Source: Talaromyces rugulosus
Taxonomy: Eukaryota > Ascomycota > Eurotiomycetes > Eurotiales > Trichocomaceae
Direction: 5' to 3'
NCBI RefSeq assembly: GCF_013368755.1
Contig: NC_049566.1
Coordinates: 310,001 to 374,000 of the forward strand
Length of the DNA stretch: 64,000 bases
Shown here: piece by piece, positions 24,479-35,639 of the stretch
How the letters are laid out: the number at the start of each line of letters is the position of its first letter
Position numbering within the stretch: position 1 is the first letter of the stretch
Made by a program: the position numbers and the translations under genes
The notes under the pieces: generated by a model
The model's database searches: none
The model's input: only the letters and a program-made list of their open reading frames with translations
Told to the model about the DNA's origin: nothing

Positions 24479-25929
24479 CGCTGCAGTCCTCCTTCTCTTT
24501 CAATTGACGAGACAAGATGATGTTGTTTCCTTGGCGTGGGGCAGGCCAGCGCGCGTGTTTTCATCTAACATGGGAATTCGTGCAGGTGGGATGCTAGAGG
24601 CATTTCGGTGAGGCTCAACTGGGCCACCTTCTCACCAGCCCACCGTTACATCTGACCTTTTCTGCAGTTGGAATCAGAGCGGGGAAGGCCGGTCAATAAA
24701 TGCCAGATACGATCTAGCGGAATAGCCCATGGTGCGAGCTTCGTGTACAGCGCATTATTATTGAAAGCAGACATCCCGCTTTGTTTTTGCATGGACAGGC
24801 TCCATTGGGCGCAGACATGACAAATCCGCCTTCTCAGCTCGAACAGACTTCCTAATGCGTGATGGCACAGCGTCTGTGGCATCATCCTAGCGCCAGCTCT
24901 AGATGCTCCTAGCCCATATCTGACTCGAATTATTGACCGCCTTTGATGGGTTCTAGTATGGACTACCGGCCCACTTCGGCCGTTGCCTCCGACTCGCAAG
25001 CCATTATTATTGTTGACAGATGGGTCCTAGCATGCGGCTAACAGAAGCTCGTCCCTGCCAGTCTATCCGATTCGGGATATTGATCAGCTGAAGAAGCCCA
25101 ATGAGCCAATTAAAAAACATCTCATCCCCATGTTATTCGGCAGAGCATGGGCTCTGCTGTATCTCTCACATTCAGCCGGGCATATTCGGCCCAATGAAGT
25201 ATTTTTGAGGGACTCAGATCCCGTTCGCCTACCCAAGTCCGTGGTGTCTGCGTCCGCGTCACCATGGTGCCATCCATACTCGGGGAATCCGACTTTTTCT
25301 ATCCGAACTAAATATGCTGACACAAGCTTTCAGGGTTGCAGGAGAGACAGAGCGCGAATTGCATCCACATGTAGCGCCTTGTTGGCTGCTCCATCCAATA
25401 CCCAATATACTACGACGTACCAGATGCAGTTTTCTGAAGAAATCTTCCGAGACAACGAGACCACCCGGACAAATGAGGGGAACGCTGCTTCCAATTATCC
25501 CTGCCGTTCGGTGCAGCTAGCAAGTAAGCTGTCATCGTGTTCGTGCTACCTCAGCCTAGTGAAGAACCGGCGCGGAGCCAAGTGGGTTAATTCGTACTAT
25601 CACTAGCAAAAATAACTAGCCTTTTTTTTTTTTTTTTGCTAACCTACAAGGCTGACCTGATTAGTTTGGTATCTGATTCGCGAACTTATGCAACTATGGC
25701 TTAGGCACCGTAGCATTGGGAAGTGAGGGGAATGTTTGTTTTCAAGCTATTATTGTCCTGCCACGAATTTCTTCAGAGAGCCATTAGCTAAATAGTATGT
25801 GGCACCTCAACGCACGTTTCGAGGGCTAGCTTTCTGTCGAGTCCTTTTGTTCGCTCTGTTCCTTGCACCTGTATTGCTGTTTCCAGATACAATTGCGCAT
25901 CACAAAACATTTGGACAAGCTCGCCTATC
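24479..25929. other. Divergent 1.45 kb promoter region
   Basis: Lies between the kelch-protein gene and the mucin gene, both encoding surface proteins and transcribed away from each other. A 158-codon frame at 25130-25606 has no recognisable character and is not called. A 16-bp T run lies near 25622. Confidence 0.5.
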
Positions 25930-28382
25930 ATGCGGTGGACACTGTTCCTACCTCACTTGGGCCTGGCAGCAGCATGGGTAGCTCAACCCCAGCACACGCA
26001 AGCTGGATATCTAGCGCGACGACAGTATTCGGTGTCGGCTCCATGTGTTGCTAGTACCCTCACGGTCACTGAAACAACAACACAAAGCTTTGGCTCGCCT
26101 GCTGAGACAGTTACTGTCACATTGGTACGCCGCTTCACCGTCTGTTGAATCATCCACTAACGAATCACTCGCTGCCAGACGCCGACCACTGCTGCCGTAT
26201 GATTATCCAATCCATGAGGACGAAGGAACATACTAATGTAAACATCTAGACCGTGACCGTAACGCAGTTCTATTCAGACTCTGTTTCGTACGTGGATGCT
26301 GGGCCTGCTACCTCGACATCAAGTCCTGTTGCGACTTTGACCTCACCACCAATAACAAGTAGCGCACCGTTGGCAACTTACGCTCCTGCAGTCGTTGAAT
26401 CTTATAGTGAAATCGACTTTACCAGCACCAGCACCTTTTACACTACCGATATTATAACCGAAACTGAATGCACATGTACAGAAACCGACACCACGACTAC
26501 AAGCATTAGTACTTATCCTGTTTCCCCGATTAGCTATACTGTGACTACTACCTATATCACTACGTATACAACGGTACTCACATCAACAGTCCCAACCACG
26601 ATTTCTGATACGATCACTACAACTGCAACAACCGATATTACATTTACAGCTACAGCCACAATATGCACCACGAGCATTTCAGTTAGTACTGCTACTGTTA
26701 CCGATATCATCACCGACACTGTTTTGAACCCAACAACAGTCACATATCCAGTGACCAACACTGTCTCGGTAACTCTGACGCCTAGTGTCAGAACGATAAC
26801 AGACTCCGAGACAGAAACTGCGTCAGTAACTGTCACCGATGCTACTACGGCAACAGCAACGATTCTTACAACCGTCAGTACAACATATACAACAACTCTG
26901 CCTGCATCCACTATCACCGATGTTAGTACACTTCCTGGTAGTACGATTACGGTTTCCAAGTCTATTGTGACTCTACCACCAAATACGGTCACTATCACAA
27001 GTAGTCTTCCAGGAACCACAAGTACCGTCACTACGGTGGTTACTAAACCAGTTACAACTACTACTTCATACAGCATCTCAGTCTGTCCAAGCCGCATTGT
27101 CAACCCTACCTACACAGCACCAGGACCTCTACCAACAGACTACACCTGGGGTTGCAAGCCCGGCTTCCTATGCCATCCAAAGAACAAACCGCCTGGTGGT
27201 GGTGATTGCAACTTTGAATCGGGCCCACCAGCCGATACATACTACTGTTCACCGGATGAATGTATCCCAAGCCCGAATCTTATCCCGGATCCTGACAAAA
27301 CATGGGGTGATGGGTACAAATCAGACAAAGTTGGCACATACCCTGTGACTCCCGGATACTTTAATCTCGACCCGAAGAACTTTGGGCTTAATTACAGCGT
27401 ATTCACTTTTCCAAGGGGGACAGAAGTGACATACGATGACCTTGATCTTTGGCTTGAAGTTGAAATCGATGTCGACACCGGTATACTGAAGAAGAGACAA
27501 CAAGGTGGTGGAGACACTTATCCAGCCGCATGCTACCAAGAATGTGACGATGCAGAAACTGTTGGCCAAAGTGTGGGGAAAACCCCAGCCCTTTGTCTCA
27601 CCTCGATGTTTTTGGGTGACGTGAACAGCTGCCACGCTTGCATTGAGTTCCACGCGTCCGACAAGAACAAAATATTTCCATTGCCAGATTTCCAACAATA
27701 CCTAGATTATTGCAGTACAATAACCAGTACTACCACAACGACGACGACCACTTCAACCAGTGTGTCAGTGACGAAACCTACTGTACCTATAGGGGTTTCT
27801 ACAGGCAGTACGACTACTACACGAACCAGTATCTCCGAGACTACCTCAGTATCGAGGTCTTCAACAACTACAACTAGCACAGTGACAACTTCTAAAACTT
27901 CTATCAGCACATCTGTCCCGCCTTCGACTAGTTCCAGCACTAGCTTCACGACGACAGTGTCGACCAGTTCAGTATCATCTACTAGTGGCACCCAAAGTAT
28001 TTCAACTAGCGGAGGGACTACCGGTCCTCAAATCTCCACAACCGCATCAACAAGCACGGGACCAACAAGCACGGGATCAAGTAGCACTAGCAGTGGTACT
28101 GGAAGCATATCCAGCGGAGGCATCAGTAGTCTTGCTTCTACAACAACAATTTCCACTACCACAGCACTCCCAGGCAATGGGGGAAGTGCTCCTAATAGCC
28201 AAAGTCCCACCTCTGGCAGTGTCAGTCCCAGTGGAAGCCAAATACCTACTCGCTCTGGTCCAGCATCACCGAGCTCCACAACACCAGTGTTCCCTGGTGC
28301 TGCTCCTCTCACACGCGCGGTTTCTACTCGGTGGCTAGTCCCATTCTGCTTTGCATTGGGGCTGATGACTACTTTCCTCTAG
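25930..28382 (+). CDS. GPI-anchored Ser/Thr-rich mucin-like cell-surface protein
   Basis: Exons 25930-26124 and 26250-28382 with a 125 nt intron that contains a near-perfect TACTAATG branch site; 775 aa. The N-terminus is a signal sequence ending near ARRQ (Kex2-like). Residues about 45-350 consist of Thr/Val/Ser repeats (TVTVT, TTVLTST, ITTTAT) rich in O-glycosylation sites. A folded module of about 220 residues with about 16 Cys follows (WGCKPGFLCHP, CSPDECIP, CYQECDD, CHACIEFH). A second Ser/Thr/Gly stalk ends in a hydrophobic GPI-attachment tail (WLVPFCFALGLMTTFL). It is probably a wall-anchored adhesin or wall-structural protein. The Cys module is not one I can name. Confidence 0.88.
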
Positions 28383-29159
28383 TTTTCTCGCATTCTACGG
28401 GAAAATTCGCAAATTTTAATTTCATGGCGTAAATTATATGGAACTTTTTTCATTGATATTCATATTATACCCACAATCCTTTACGCATATGTTTCGTCAG
28501 ATCTAGATTACTACTTTACTTCATTTTTGGGCGCAGTTTTCCGGGTTTTGTTTTATGGTTATTGTTAAACGACTGACGAAGCCACGCTCTTTTATGCCAA
28601 CCAGCCACTAATTTATAATGTTCTTGCTGTCCTTATCGAAAAGATTACCATTTCTACGCATGTGGAGCACAGGGACGAAATGAACTCCGAGTGAGGGCTA
28701 TAATAATTGTACTAGGAATAGTCAAACCAAATATAAGCCCGTCTTCAAGATTGAAATTTTAGCAACTGCATGTGTATCAATATACAACTGCGTACCTACA
28801 TATGTAGTCAACTTCAATGTGGTAAGCTGGGATGACAGAACATCAATTGATGCCCATGTGCACTCCCAAATTCATAACTATCAGAAGGAGTTCCCGGTCT
28901 GCACTCGAAGTGCTCCGTAACGCCAAATTTTCACAATCAACAAAGAGTTTCGGTGACCATGTTTAAAACTTCAAGCCGGTGCTGTCCTTTGTTGACAAAG
29001 ACACGTGATAGTCGGTGATCTCCAAGGCGGAGCAATATGGCACATTGGCCTTGTTTTCGTAGCTTCGCTTGTCTCTTGACTCATCATTGATTTTTTTGCT
29101 TTCCTCAAAAATTTTCTCGCATCACTCTTTGAGATTACATTTTACGATCACGCAGCCAA
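28383..29159. other. Intergenic region upstream of the polyQ protein
   Basis: No gene recognised; AT-rich terminator side of the mucin gene and promoter side of the downstream gene. Confidence 0.5.
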
Positions 29160-29966
29160 ATGGCAGACCGACCTTTTGGGCCTCGTTATCCCTTTTCAGG
29201 AGCCCGGCCAGACAGGTGGCAGTCTAATTACAACAGCCAAAACACCAGTCATTCTCATGGAAGACCTGCTCCGTATTTGGGAGATGCTTCGAATCCTTTT
29301 AGCCCAGCGTCGACGCCCCAGCATCTCGCCTACAATTCCGCAACGACACCAGCGAATCGGCAACAACAGCAACAACAGCAACAACAACAACAACCAGTAC
29401 AACAACCATATGATATAGGAAGAGACGAACTCGTTGCTCGTTTTCTTGGCTGGGAAGTGACACAAGACGTGCGTGCAAACTTGGCAGATCAAGAGAAGAG
29501 GCAGAAACATTTGAGCAACAATTGGTTCAGCATGTGTGAGAGTCTCGAGAAGGATTATGCATCGAAAAGTGAAGCATGTCGCAAGAACAACTACGATAAA
29601 GTCTGGTGTCCGATGAAGCTAAAGAATTACTTTGACTTCATCAAACAAGAGACCAAGACGCATTATCCGGAGGAGTTTACAAAAATCGCCTGGAACAAGA
29701 AAATGGATGCGCACATCAAGACTATCATGGTTAGCCAGGTGGCTCACAAGGGGGCTTCTTTGCTTGGATGTATCGCAATACTGAAGAGCTCCCTTGGTCC
29801 TCCAGCGCCGAATCAGAAGCAGCAGCAGCAGCAGAATTACCCCCAGATGAGCACACCTCCATATGCATCCTATGATCAGCAGTCAATCTGGGGTCCTCCA
29901 AGTGCCACACCTTACACTCGTTATCCAACTAACCCTGGGCCACCACAAAAGCAGTGGCCCAAATAG
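29160..29966 (+). CDS. Gln-rich hypothetical protein
   Basis: Intronless, 268 aa. A disordered N-terminus carries an 11-residue Gln run (near residues 68-78), a more ordered central part of about 85-205 is rich in Lys, Trp and aromatic residues (DIGRDELVARFLGWEV, NNWFSMCESLEKDY, VWCPMKLKNYFDFIK), and a second Q run and a Pro/Tyr-rich tail follow. No catalytic motif or signal peptide. The central helix-rich segment may be the functional part. Function unknown. Confidence 0.72.
   Translation: MADRPFGPRYPFSGARPDRWQSNYNSQNTSHSHGRPAPYLGDASNPFSPASTPQHLAYNSATTPANRQQQQQQQQQQQPVQQPYDIGRDELVARFLGWEVTQDVRANLADQEKRQKHLSNNWFSMCESLEKDYASKSEACRKNNYDKVWCPMKLKNYFDFIKQETKTHYPEEFTKIAWNKKMDAHIKTIMVSQVAHKGASLLGCIAILKSSLGPPAPNQKQQQQQNYPQMSTPPYASYDQQSIWGPPSATPYTRYPTNPGPPQKQWPK
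29356..29410 (+). repeat. CAG/CAA trinucleotide run encoding polyglutamine
   Basis: About eleven mixed CAA and CAG codons plus flanking CAA codons. Such runs are length-variable between strains. A shorter CAG run lies near 29818-29834. Confidence 0.85.
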
Positions 29967-30250
29967 ATTGTTCTGGAAGCGAGAGTGGTGTATCAAGTCT
30001 TCTCTACTGGGAGGTTTTGAACACGGTAATCATATCTGGACGGCACTTTAGAAGGTTTCATTTTTCAAGGAGCATGATTGTATCCAGATAATTGCATAAG
30101 GATGTTCCTTTCCATGAATTAATACAAATGATTCTATAATTTCCTTCCAAACAAGTATGCACCCATACGATTTTTCCAACGCACATTAGCAAGTCAATTC
30201 AAAACACAGCATCTCGATCATCCAAAGACCTCCATGGGCAGAGCACCTCA

Positions 30251-31078
30251 TTAAATCTCGTATTCCCAATCTGGCTGGTGGCGATAACAACCACGAAACT
30301 GTCGCAATGTACGGTTAACCCTGTCATCGAGCACCTTCCACTGCATATCGATTTTTTGCTTAGGGGAACTGGTTGAGGCATTAACTTTGCTGAAAATGTC
30401 GAGGTATCCCTTAGACTTGTGGCTTCCCAGAGGATTTCTTTTTTGTCTACCGTCAAACAGGGCGCCATTGGTGAACGGCCTCCCTGTTGGGTACCTGTTT
30501 TCTTTATCTTCATCGTTTTCCTCGCTGTCGTTGTTCCCATTCTTTCCATCCCAGTTAATTACCTCATTTGCCGAGGAAGCACCAGCATGAGGTTCAGCGG
30601 ATCTTATTCTTTTACGAGGTCGAGAAGTAAGAACGGTCTCCCCGTAATTGCTGTGGAGGTTCCCATCGCTTGTTCCAGGTTCGTTGGTTTCGATGACCGG
30701 GCTGTCCGGCATGATGATATCGTCATTTGCAAGAGAGAGCTCTGGAGCTCTTGGGCGTTTCAATTGAGATGCCAAGCCCCCTTTCTCACTTATTCCTGGA
30801 TGCCTTAGTTTCATCGGTTCCCCAGAGTTGGCGGAGTAGTCAGGCTCTTTCACAAGACTCGTTTCATATCCAGACATCCAGGCTCGTTTTTTGAACGCAA
30901 ACCACTTGATGACACAAGGATGGCTTCTTGCGTGTATGTTTTCCAGTGCCATTCCTTCTGCGTCAGCACTGGCAATGTTCGATGGGGTTGCGGCGTCCAC
31001 ATCGGGGGTCCCTAAAACCGCACAGTGTCAGATAAACTCGTACAGCCAGATATATTACAGCCTCTTACCCAGTTCCAT
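30251..31078 (-). CDS. Hypothetical acidic protein with a KEN-box-like motif
   Basis: Exon 1 is only ten bases (31078-31069, encoding MEL plus one base), then a 57 nt GTAAGA...TAG intron, then exon 2 31011-30251; 256 aa. The first exon is supported by its good donor and by the absence of an early ATG in the main frame. The N-terminal third has a conserved-looking block (HPCVIKWFAFKKRAW). The rest is polar with a basic RPRKRIRS stretch, an acidic run (NDSEENDEDKENRYP) that contains KEN, and a helical C-terminus (VLDDRVNRTLRQFRGCYRH). The pattern suggests a nuclear, possibly degradation-regulated protein; no family recognised. Confidence 0.65.
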
Positions 31079-31649
31079 ATTTGTGTTCAAACTTCTTCTG
31101 GCGCAAACTTGAATAATTGGCCGTGAGCTTCGGGTTCTTTTTTCCAGCAAACAGGTAATTGAAGGATCTTGGTTTATGAAGCGGCAATCTTCCTTTTTCA
31201 CAAAGCCGGGGCGGTACCTAGTTGGGTGTTCGGTATAAATTCAGTCGCAATGACGCCGACCTCTCTTTATGATATATATATTTATTGGGATATTTCTTTG
31301 GCCATTCCCGGGGTGTTTATCTTTTCGTACCGAGAACAAGATATTGTCCGGTTCTAAGAAATTGCCGGCTGATATATGCTTTGGTATCACAATGTAGCAA
31401 GCGGAACTTGACCTCTTCCAGTCATAATACGCTTGCGTATTTTATTCTTCTAGAATATCACCTAACAAATTTTTTATTTCCGCAGTTGCTTTGCTCCAGC
31501 ATTAGAAAGTCAACATCGACGACAAACAATATATCAATTCGTATATAGACGTGGGTGCCGATTTGAACAGGTTTGATGACATTATACGTCTGAATTCCCT
31601 TGCATAAAACAACAAAATCTAAGGTGTCGTTTTGCGGTTGATAAATATC
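31079..31649. other. Intergenic, no gene recognised
   Basis: Lies between two minus-strand genes and holds the promoter of the KEN-motif protein and the 3' end of the methyltransferase gene. Confidence 0.5.
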
Positions 31650-32735
31650 TCAAGCAGCCCGCTTCAGGCAAAACAACACAATCCCCATACCGCCAGACAT
31701 GGTTGTACCATCCTTCAGTGCGTTCGGTGCTCCGATGGCATCGCATAGTTGCCGTATAACTACGTCAACACAATCCTGGTCTGTACCAGCCAAGTCTGGA
31801 TGGGCCTCACGCCACCTGATTACAGGACTCATGGTTCCCAACATCGCTTTGACAGCCGTGAGAGTCCACTGATCCTGAGCAAGACCACCAAAAAAGCCCA
31901 TTTTTTTGGACTCTAAGTCATTAGAATACCACCGCTCCTCCAAAAAACTTTCCTTGTCGAACAAAGAGGCTGTTTCAGGCTGGTCCCATGGTAAATTTAG
32001 ACCATTGTATCCGTTTTTCGACAGCTTGCTTCCAGGAGTCACATAAGGACCCAGAACGACATCTGAAAAGTGATCCATAATCTCCTGAACTTTTTCGTTG
32101 TTTGCATATGGAGTGCCTATATTCATACGTCTCAGTTCAAAGTCTCAGCGCATGAGCCGTCAAAATACAGTTGCTCACTTGGATTTGTTGGGAAGATGTT
32201 CCACACAGAGATCGTGCCTCCTGGTTTCAACATTTTTGCCGCACTGGCCCAGAATTTTGGTACATCAAACCAATGGATCTATGCTGAATTAGCCAACTCT
32301 GACATGATAATTACCTGAATAGGAAATAAGTAGCCCATGTGGACATACCGCCGCAGTCACGTTAATCATATCAACAGAGCCGCACTCGGGCTCCTCGAGC
32401 TTGTCCAACTCCTCCGCCAAACAAATCCGAAATTTGATAGGATTTCCAGTACCTGATACCCCACCTAGTTCCTTGGCCGCTTTGATCATGCCTTCTCCGG
32501 GGTCTGCGCCAAAGACTTGGTCAAAATGTGGCGCAAGGGCCTGAGTCGAGTTTCCAGGGCCACATCCCACGTCCAATAGCAGCTTGGTATTTCCCCCAGT
32601 AGCACGATGATGGTTTACGATATAGTTGATCAGGGCTGGTGGATAACCTTTGCGGGTAGCTGCATAATTGGCCGCTTGGTTGGTAGCGAGGTTGCGGAAA
32701 GTTTTCTCCTGTGGAGGAGCTGGAGTGGATGCCAT
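31650..32735 (-). CDS. SAM-dependent methyltransferase, trans-aconitate methyltransferase-like
   Basis: Exons 32735-32349, 32278-32179 and 32116-31650, giving 317 aa; introns are 70 and 62 nt and keep the frame. The class I fold is plain: motif I LLLDVGCGPGNST near residue 53, an acidic residue ending strand 2 (FGADPGEGM), and HWFDVPKFW after motif II, which is the signature of the yeast TMT1/CRG1 branch. That branch O-methylates trans-aconitate or small terpenoid and polyketide acids in the cytosol. The start follows the usual PPQEKTFRNL leader. It is divergent from the SnoaL-like gene 0.75 kb away, an association also seen in secondary metabolism, but no core synthase is present here. Confidence 0.9.
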
Positions 32736-33486
32736 TTTTGTCTATTGCTACGTGACTTACAGGGTAATATTGACTGCTCAGAAACGTTCTTCTCGCTGCA
32801 TGGAAGGGTCTGAATGGATTATAAAGAACCCCGCGTGGGGAGACGGGCGCTTTCGTATTTATAGGACTAGCAGCCTCGCAGGCAACAGCCTTTCTCGCTT
32901 GAGCGGGATTGTTAAATCTTCGACCTAGCCATGTCTAGTAGTAGGTCGTCTTCGCCCGGCACTCGATGCTCGGGTTTCATAGGACTGCTGTAGCTCATGG
33001 GCCTTATAGGAACTAGATAATATAGTCATAAATAGTAAGTGCTGACATGAGCTATTGAACACTTATTTTCACACCTATCAGGAATTTCGACACCACGCCA
33101 GACTCCGACGAGAACCATGCGGCATACCTCTAGGTGGATACATGAATGAGTCATTTAACTATTCGATTAGCGGACTCTTAAACAAACTGCTTAATAATAG
33201 ATACTGTTCGTGTTCAGTTTGAATTCCACGATGATCTCGCAGGCCTATTTCGGTTTTATCGGACTTATCGGAATTGTTAGACCTTTGCTATTGTTGAGGC
33301 AAATACTGGAAAAGCAGCACGTTTCGCTCTAGTCGCAATCAACTGTAATCTTGCAACCAATAATGACTAGTCAGTACAATATAAATTGGCTGTCATAGAC
33401 TAGGGAAACTCATTCACTACCATTCATATCACTTTCTTTCAAGTATTATATTACTGTTTAATCCTTCGACGAATTCACAATTTATT
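32736..33486. other. Divergent promoter, methyltransferase and SnoaL-like genes
   Basis: No ORF. Sequence is AT-rich toward the plus-strand gene, with a CAATATAAATTGG box near 33377 as a likely TATA element about 110 bp upstream of the ATG. Confidence 0.45.
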
Positions 33487-33948
33487 ATGGAGTCTACTCG
33501 TTTAAAGACAGCTAAAAAGTTCATTGGTCACTTTGCGACATTGGACGTAAAGATCCTCGAAACCATTCTCTCTGACGACTACTATCACGAATTCGCACCA
33601 TCTTCACTCAATCCTCCCGGTCCCTTCGGCAAGCAGGGATTCCTGGACCACCATTCTGGCCTTGACTATGTGATGACTGGTTTTCCCGTCTTCGCGAAGG
33701 AATACATCGAAAGTGAAAGCAGTAACTCGGTTACTGTCTGGGCAACAAGCCGTACCATCTTTCGTGAAGGCGCCAAAGACGCTTCAATAGCCAACTGGGA
33801 CTATGAAGGGGAATACATCTTTTTGTTCACGTTTGATCCGAGTGGGGAGAAGATCGTTCGCACCATCGAGTTCCTGGACAGCAAGGCCACAGGCGACGGT
33901 CTCATGGTGCTAATGAAAAGGGCAAGGGAAAACAGAGCTAAAAGCTAA
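33487..33948 (+). CDS. SnoaL/NTF2-like small protein
   Basis: Intronless, 153 aa. Pattern of the NTF2-like alpha+beta cone: an N-terminal helix (RLKTAKKFIGHFATLD), DYYHEFAPSSL with the typical Tyr/His position, a helix KQGFLDHH, then strands VTVWATSRTIF, YEGEYIFLFTFD and IVRTIEFLDS. The family includes isomerases and cyclases of fungal meroterpenoid and polyketide pathways as well as proteins without known activity. No pathway core enzyme is nearby, so substrate is unknown. Confidence 0.82.
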   Translation: MESTRLKTAKKFIGHFATLDVKILETILSDDYYHEFAPSSLNPPGPFGKQGFLDHHSGLDYVMTGFPVFAKEYIESESSNSVTVWATSRTIFREGAKDASIANWDYEGEYIFLFTFDPSGEKIVRTIEFLDSKATGDGLMVLMKRARENRAKS

Positions 33949-34004
33949 AGTGTATTATCCATTGACCATGAAGCCAGATAGATATCAATTGATATTTTAC
34001 TACA

Positions 34005-34240
34005 ATGCGCCAATTCATTAATGTACTGAGTACTGACTGGCCCGAATTTAGCAACCCTAAAAACTTTAAAAACATTGCCATGTGTTCTACTAAACCCGCC
34101 TCCACGAAGACAGTCTCCAGGGGTCTAACCGCACCAAGGCAAAGGAAGCGCTACTTTGGCCTGGTGACCTTGTTTACGAGGCGCAAGCGCGAATGAAGAA
34201 TCCTACTGGTGTTGATCTGAGCGATTTGGCCCGATACTAG
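34005..34240 (+). pseudogene. Broken short gene, possible relic
   Basis: The ATG-led frame at 34005 reads through WPEFSNPKNFKNIAMCS to about 34130, then loses character. A different frame starting near 34121 carries a convincing ending (LWPGDLVYEAQARMKN, then VDLSDLARY, stop at 34240). Joining them would need a short intron or a frame repair. The two pieces together loosely resemble the second half of a LOB/AS2-like domain (F-N-hydrophobic, then YEA-AR), but the Cys-rich first half is absent. Identity is uncertain. Confidence 0.35.
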
Positions 34241-35639
34241 CAATCAGCCTCACGCATGACATCATGGCCCTACATAGCCCCAAAGACTTGGTACCAAGTA
34301 TATATTTGATGGCACGGTAACCACTTAAATACATAAGTCATACTAGTTTTTCGGAACTTTGATGAAATAAGGAGGGATTATTTAAAACTTGACTTGCGAC
34401 CGCGACAGGTCGCCCAATCACGGAATATGTGCTTCCGGTCGAGACGAGAAAACCCATCCGAGGAAGACATCCTCGATCCACCTAAAATCCTCATTACCAG
34501 GAGTACGACGGACAGGATGGAAGATCACGAAGAGAATCATGTTACGAGCATCTCATCCGCAAAAAAGCCACGCGGCAAACGCCGGCCACATTTCACAGTC
34601 AATTGAAGTTGCCGCATCAGCCGATACTCCCAAATGAGAGCATATCGCCAGGGTATATGCTTTTTCTATTTTGGTCATTATGCATGATATTACTAGCCAT
34701 TATCTAACAGCCTGTTGAGGAAAAAATCGGCCGATAAAAGGCGGTTCGTTTATCCGTCTCGCTTTTCCGTTGCTTTCTCGAGTCCACCGCACTAGATGTT
34801 GTTGTATCTATCAGAGGCTAGTCCTTTTTTCGCTTCATCTTACCGGCTGGCTGTGGATTGACATTGATTCTAGCCACTTCCTTGGCCATGTCTTTTTGAG
34901 ACAAAAAGCTCGCGAGCTTACTCAACGACCACAGCAAGACCACCCAAGCGAGTCTATGATCTACCATGAGCTATTTGGGCGCTGCCATGGATATGTCGAC
35001 CATTATTCGTGATGTAGAGCAACAACATTGCTCTCCGTCGCACAGAATTTTCCCTGAACAACGAGAAGCTGTCACGGGTACTTCTTTCACGTATCACCAT
35101 TCGAAGAGAGTCTTGTTTACATATGGTAGCGCGACTAAAGCTTGAGAGGCGCCACCAACTCTCAATCAGTCAGACATAAACCTGCCATTGTTTTGTCGTC
35201 AAGTACTGTTGAAGACTCAATCACCCTTCGTTTGACTGAGAATGTGTCGGCACTGCTATACAGTGGTAACCCGGCTATCTGTGGAACGAAACCCTTCTAG
35301 ATACCAGTTAAACTTGGTTTTTGATCTCGAGAACATGAACGGAGGAAATAATGCCAGATTAGCCTTGCGAGCAGATTTGAGGCTACCGATATCAAATAAT
35401 ATCGGAAAACCTCGACTCTTCCGGCTACGTAAATAGTATTGAATATAAACATAGATTTACCACACATGTTTCCTCTCAGCTGTGTAATAGTAAAAATTCC
35501 TTTGGTTAATTTCCATCTAAGTAAAAGTATGAAAGTCTATCTACATAAATAAGTCAAGTCATGCCGGGGCAAAAAGGTCTAAAAAACTCCAGCAAAAAAA
35601 AAAACCATCACGCCAGCAAACTAAGAATATGCCCGCCAT
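34241..35639. other. 1.4 kb intergenic stretch
   Basis: No supported gene. A 70-codon frame at 34394-34606 is polar and unrecognised. A TGTTG...CAACA interval (34711-about 35027) looks superficially like LTR ends but lacks a target duplication. Confidence 0.4.

Noticed and set aside
24009..24611. 200-codon plus-strand frame over the start of the kelch gene
   Set aside because: Antisense to five spliced exons that form a coherent signal-peptide and kelch protein; no features of its own.
25130..25606. 158-codon frame between the kelch and mucin genes
   Set aside because: No start context, domain or secretion features; sits in the divergent promoter.
26552..27103. 183-codon minus-strand frame opposite the mucin repeats
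   Set aside because: It mirrors the repetitive Thr/Val codons and reads as VTVVVT-like low complexity; a shadow frame.
34711..35027. TGTTG...CAACA interval resembling a solo LTR
   Set aside because: No 5-bp target duplication, no primer-binding site or polymerase remnants next to it, and no second copy in the window.
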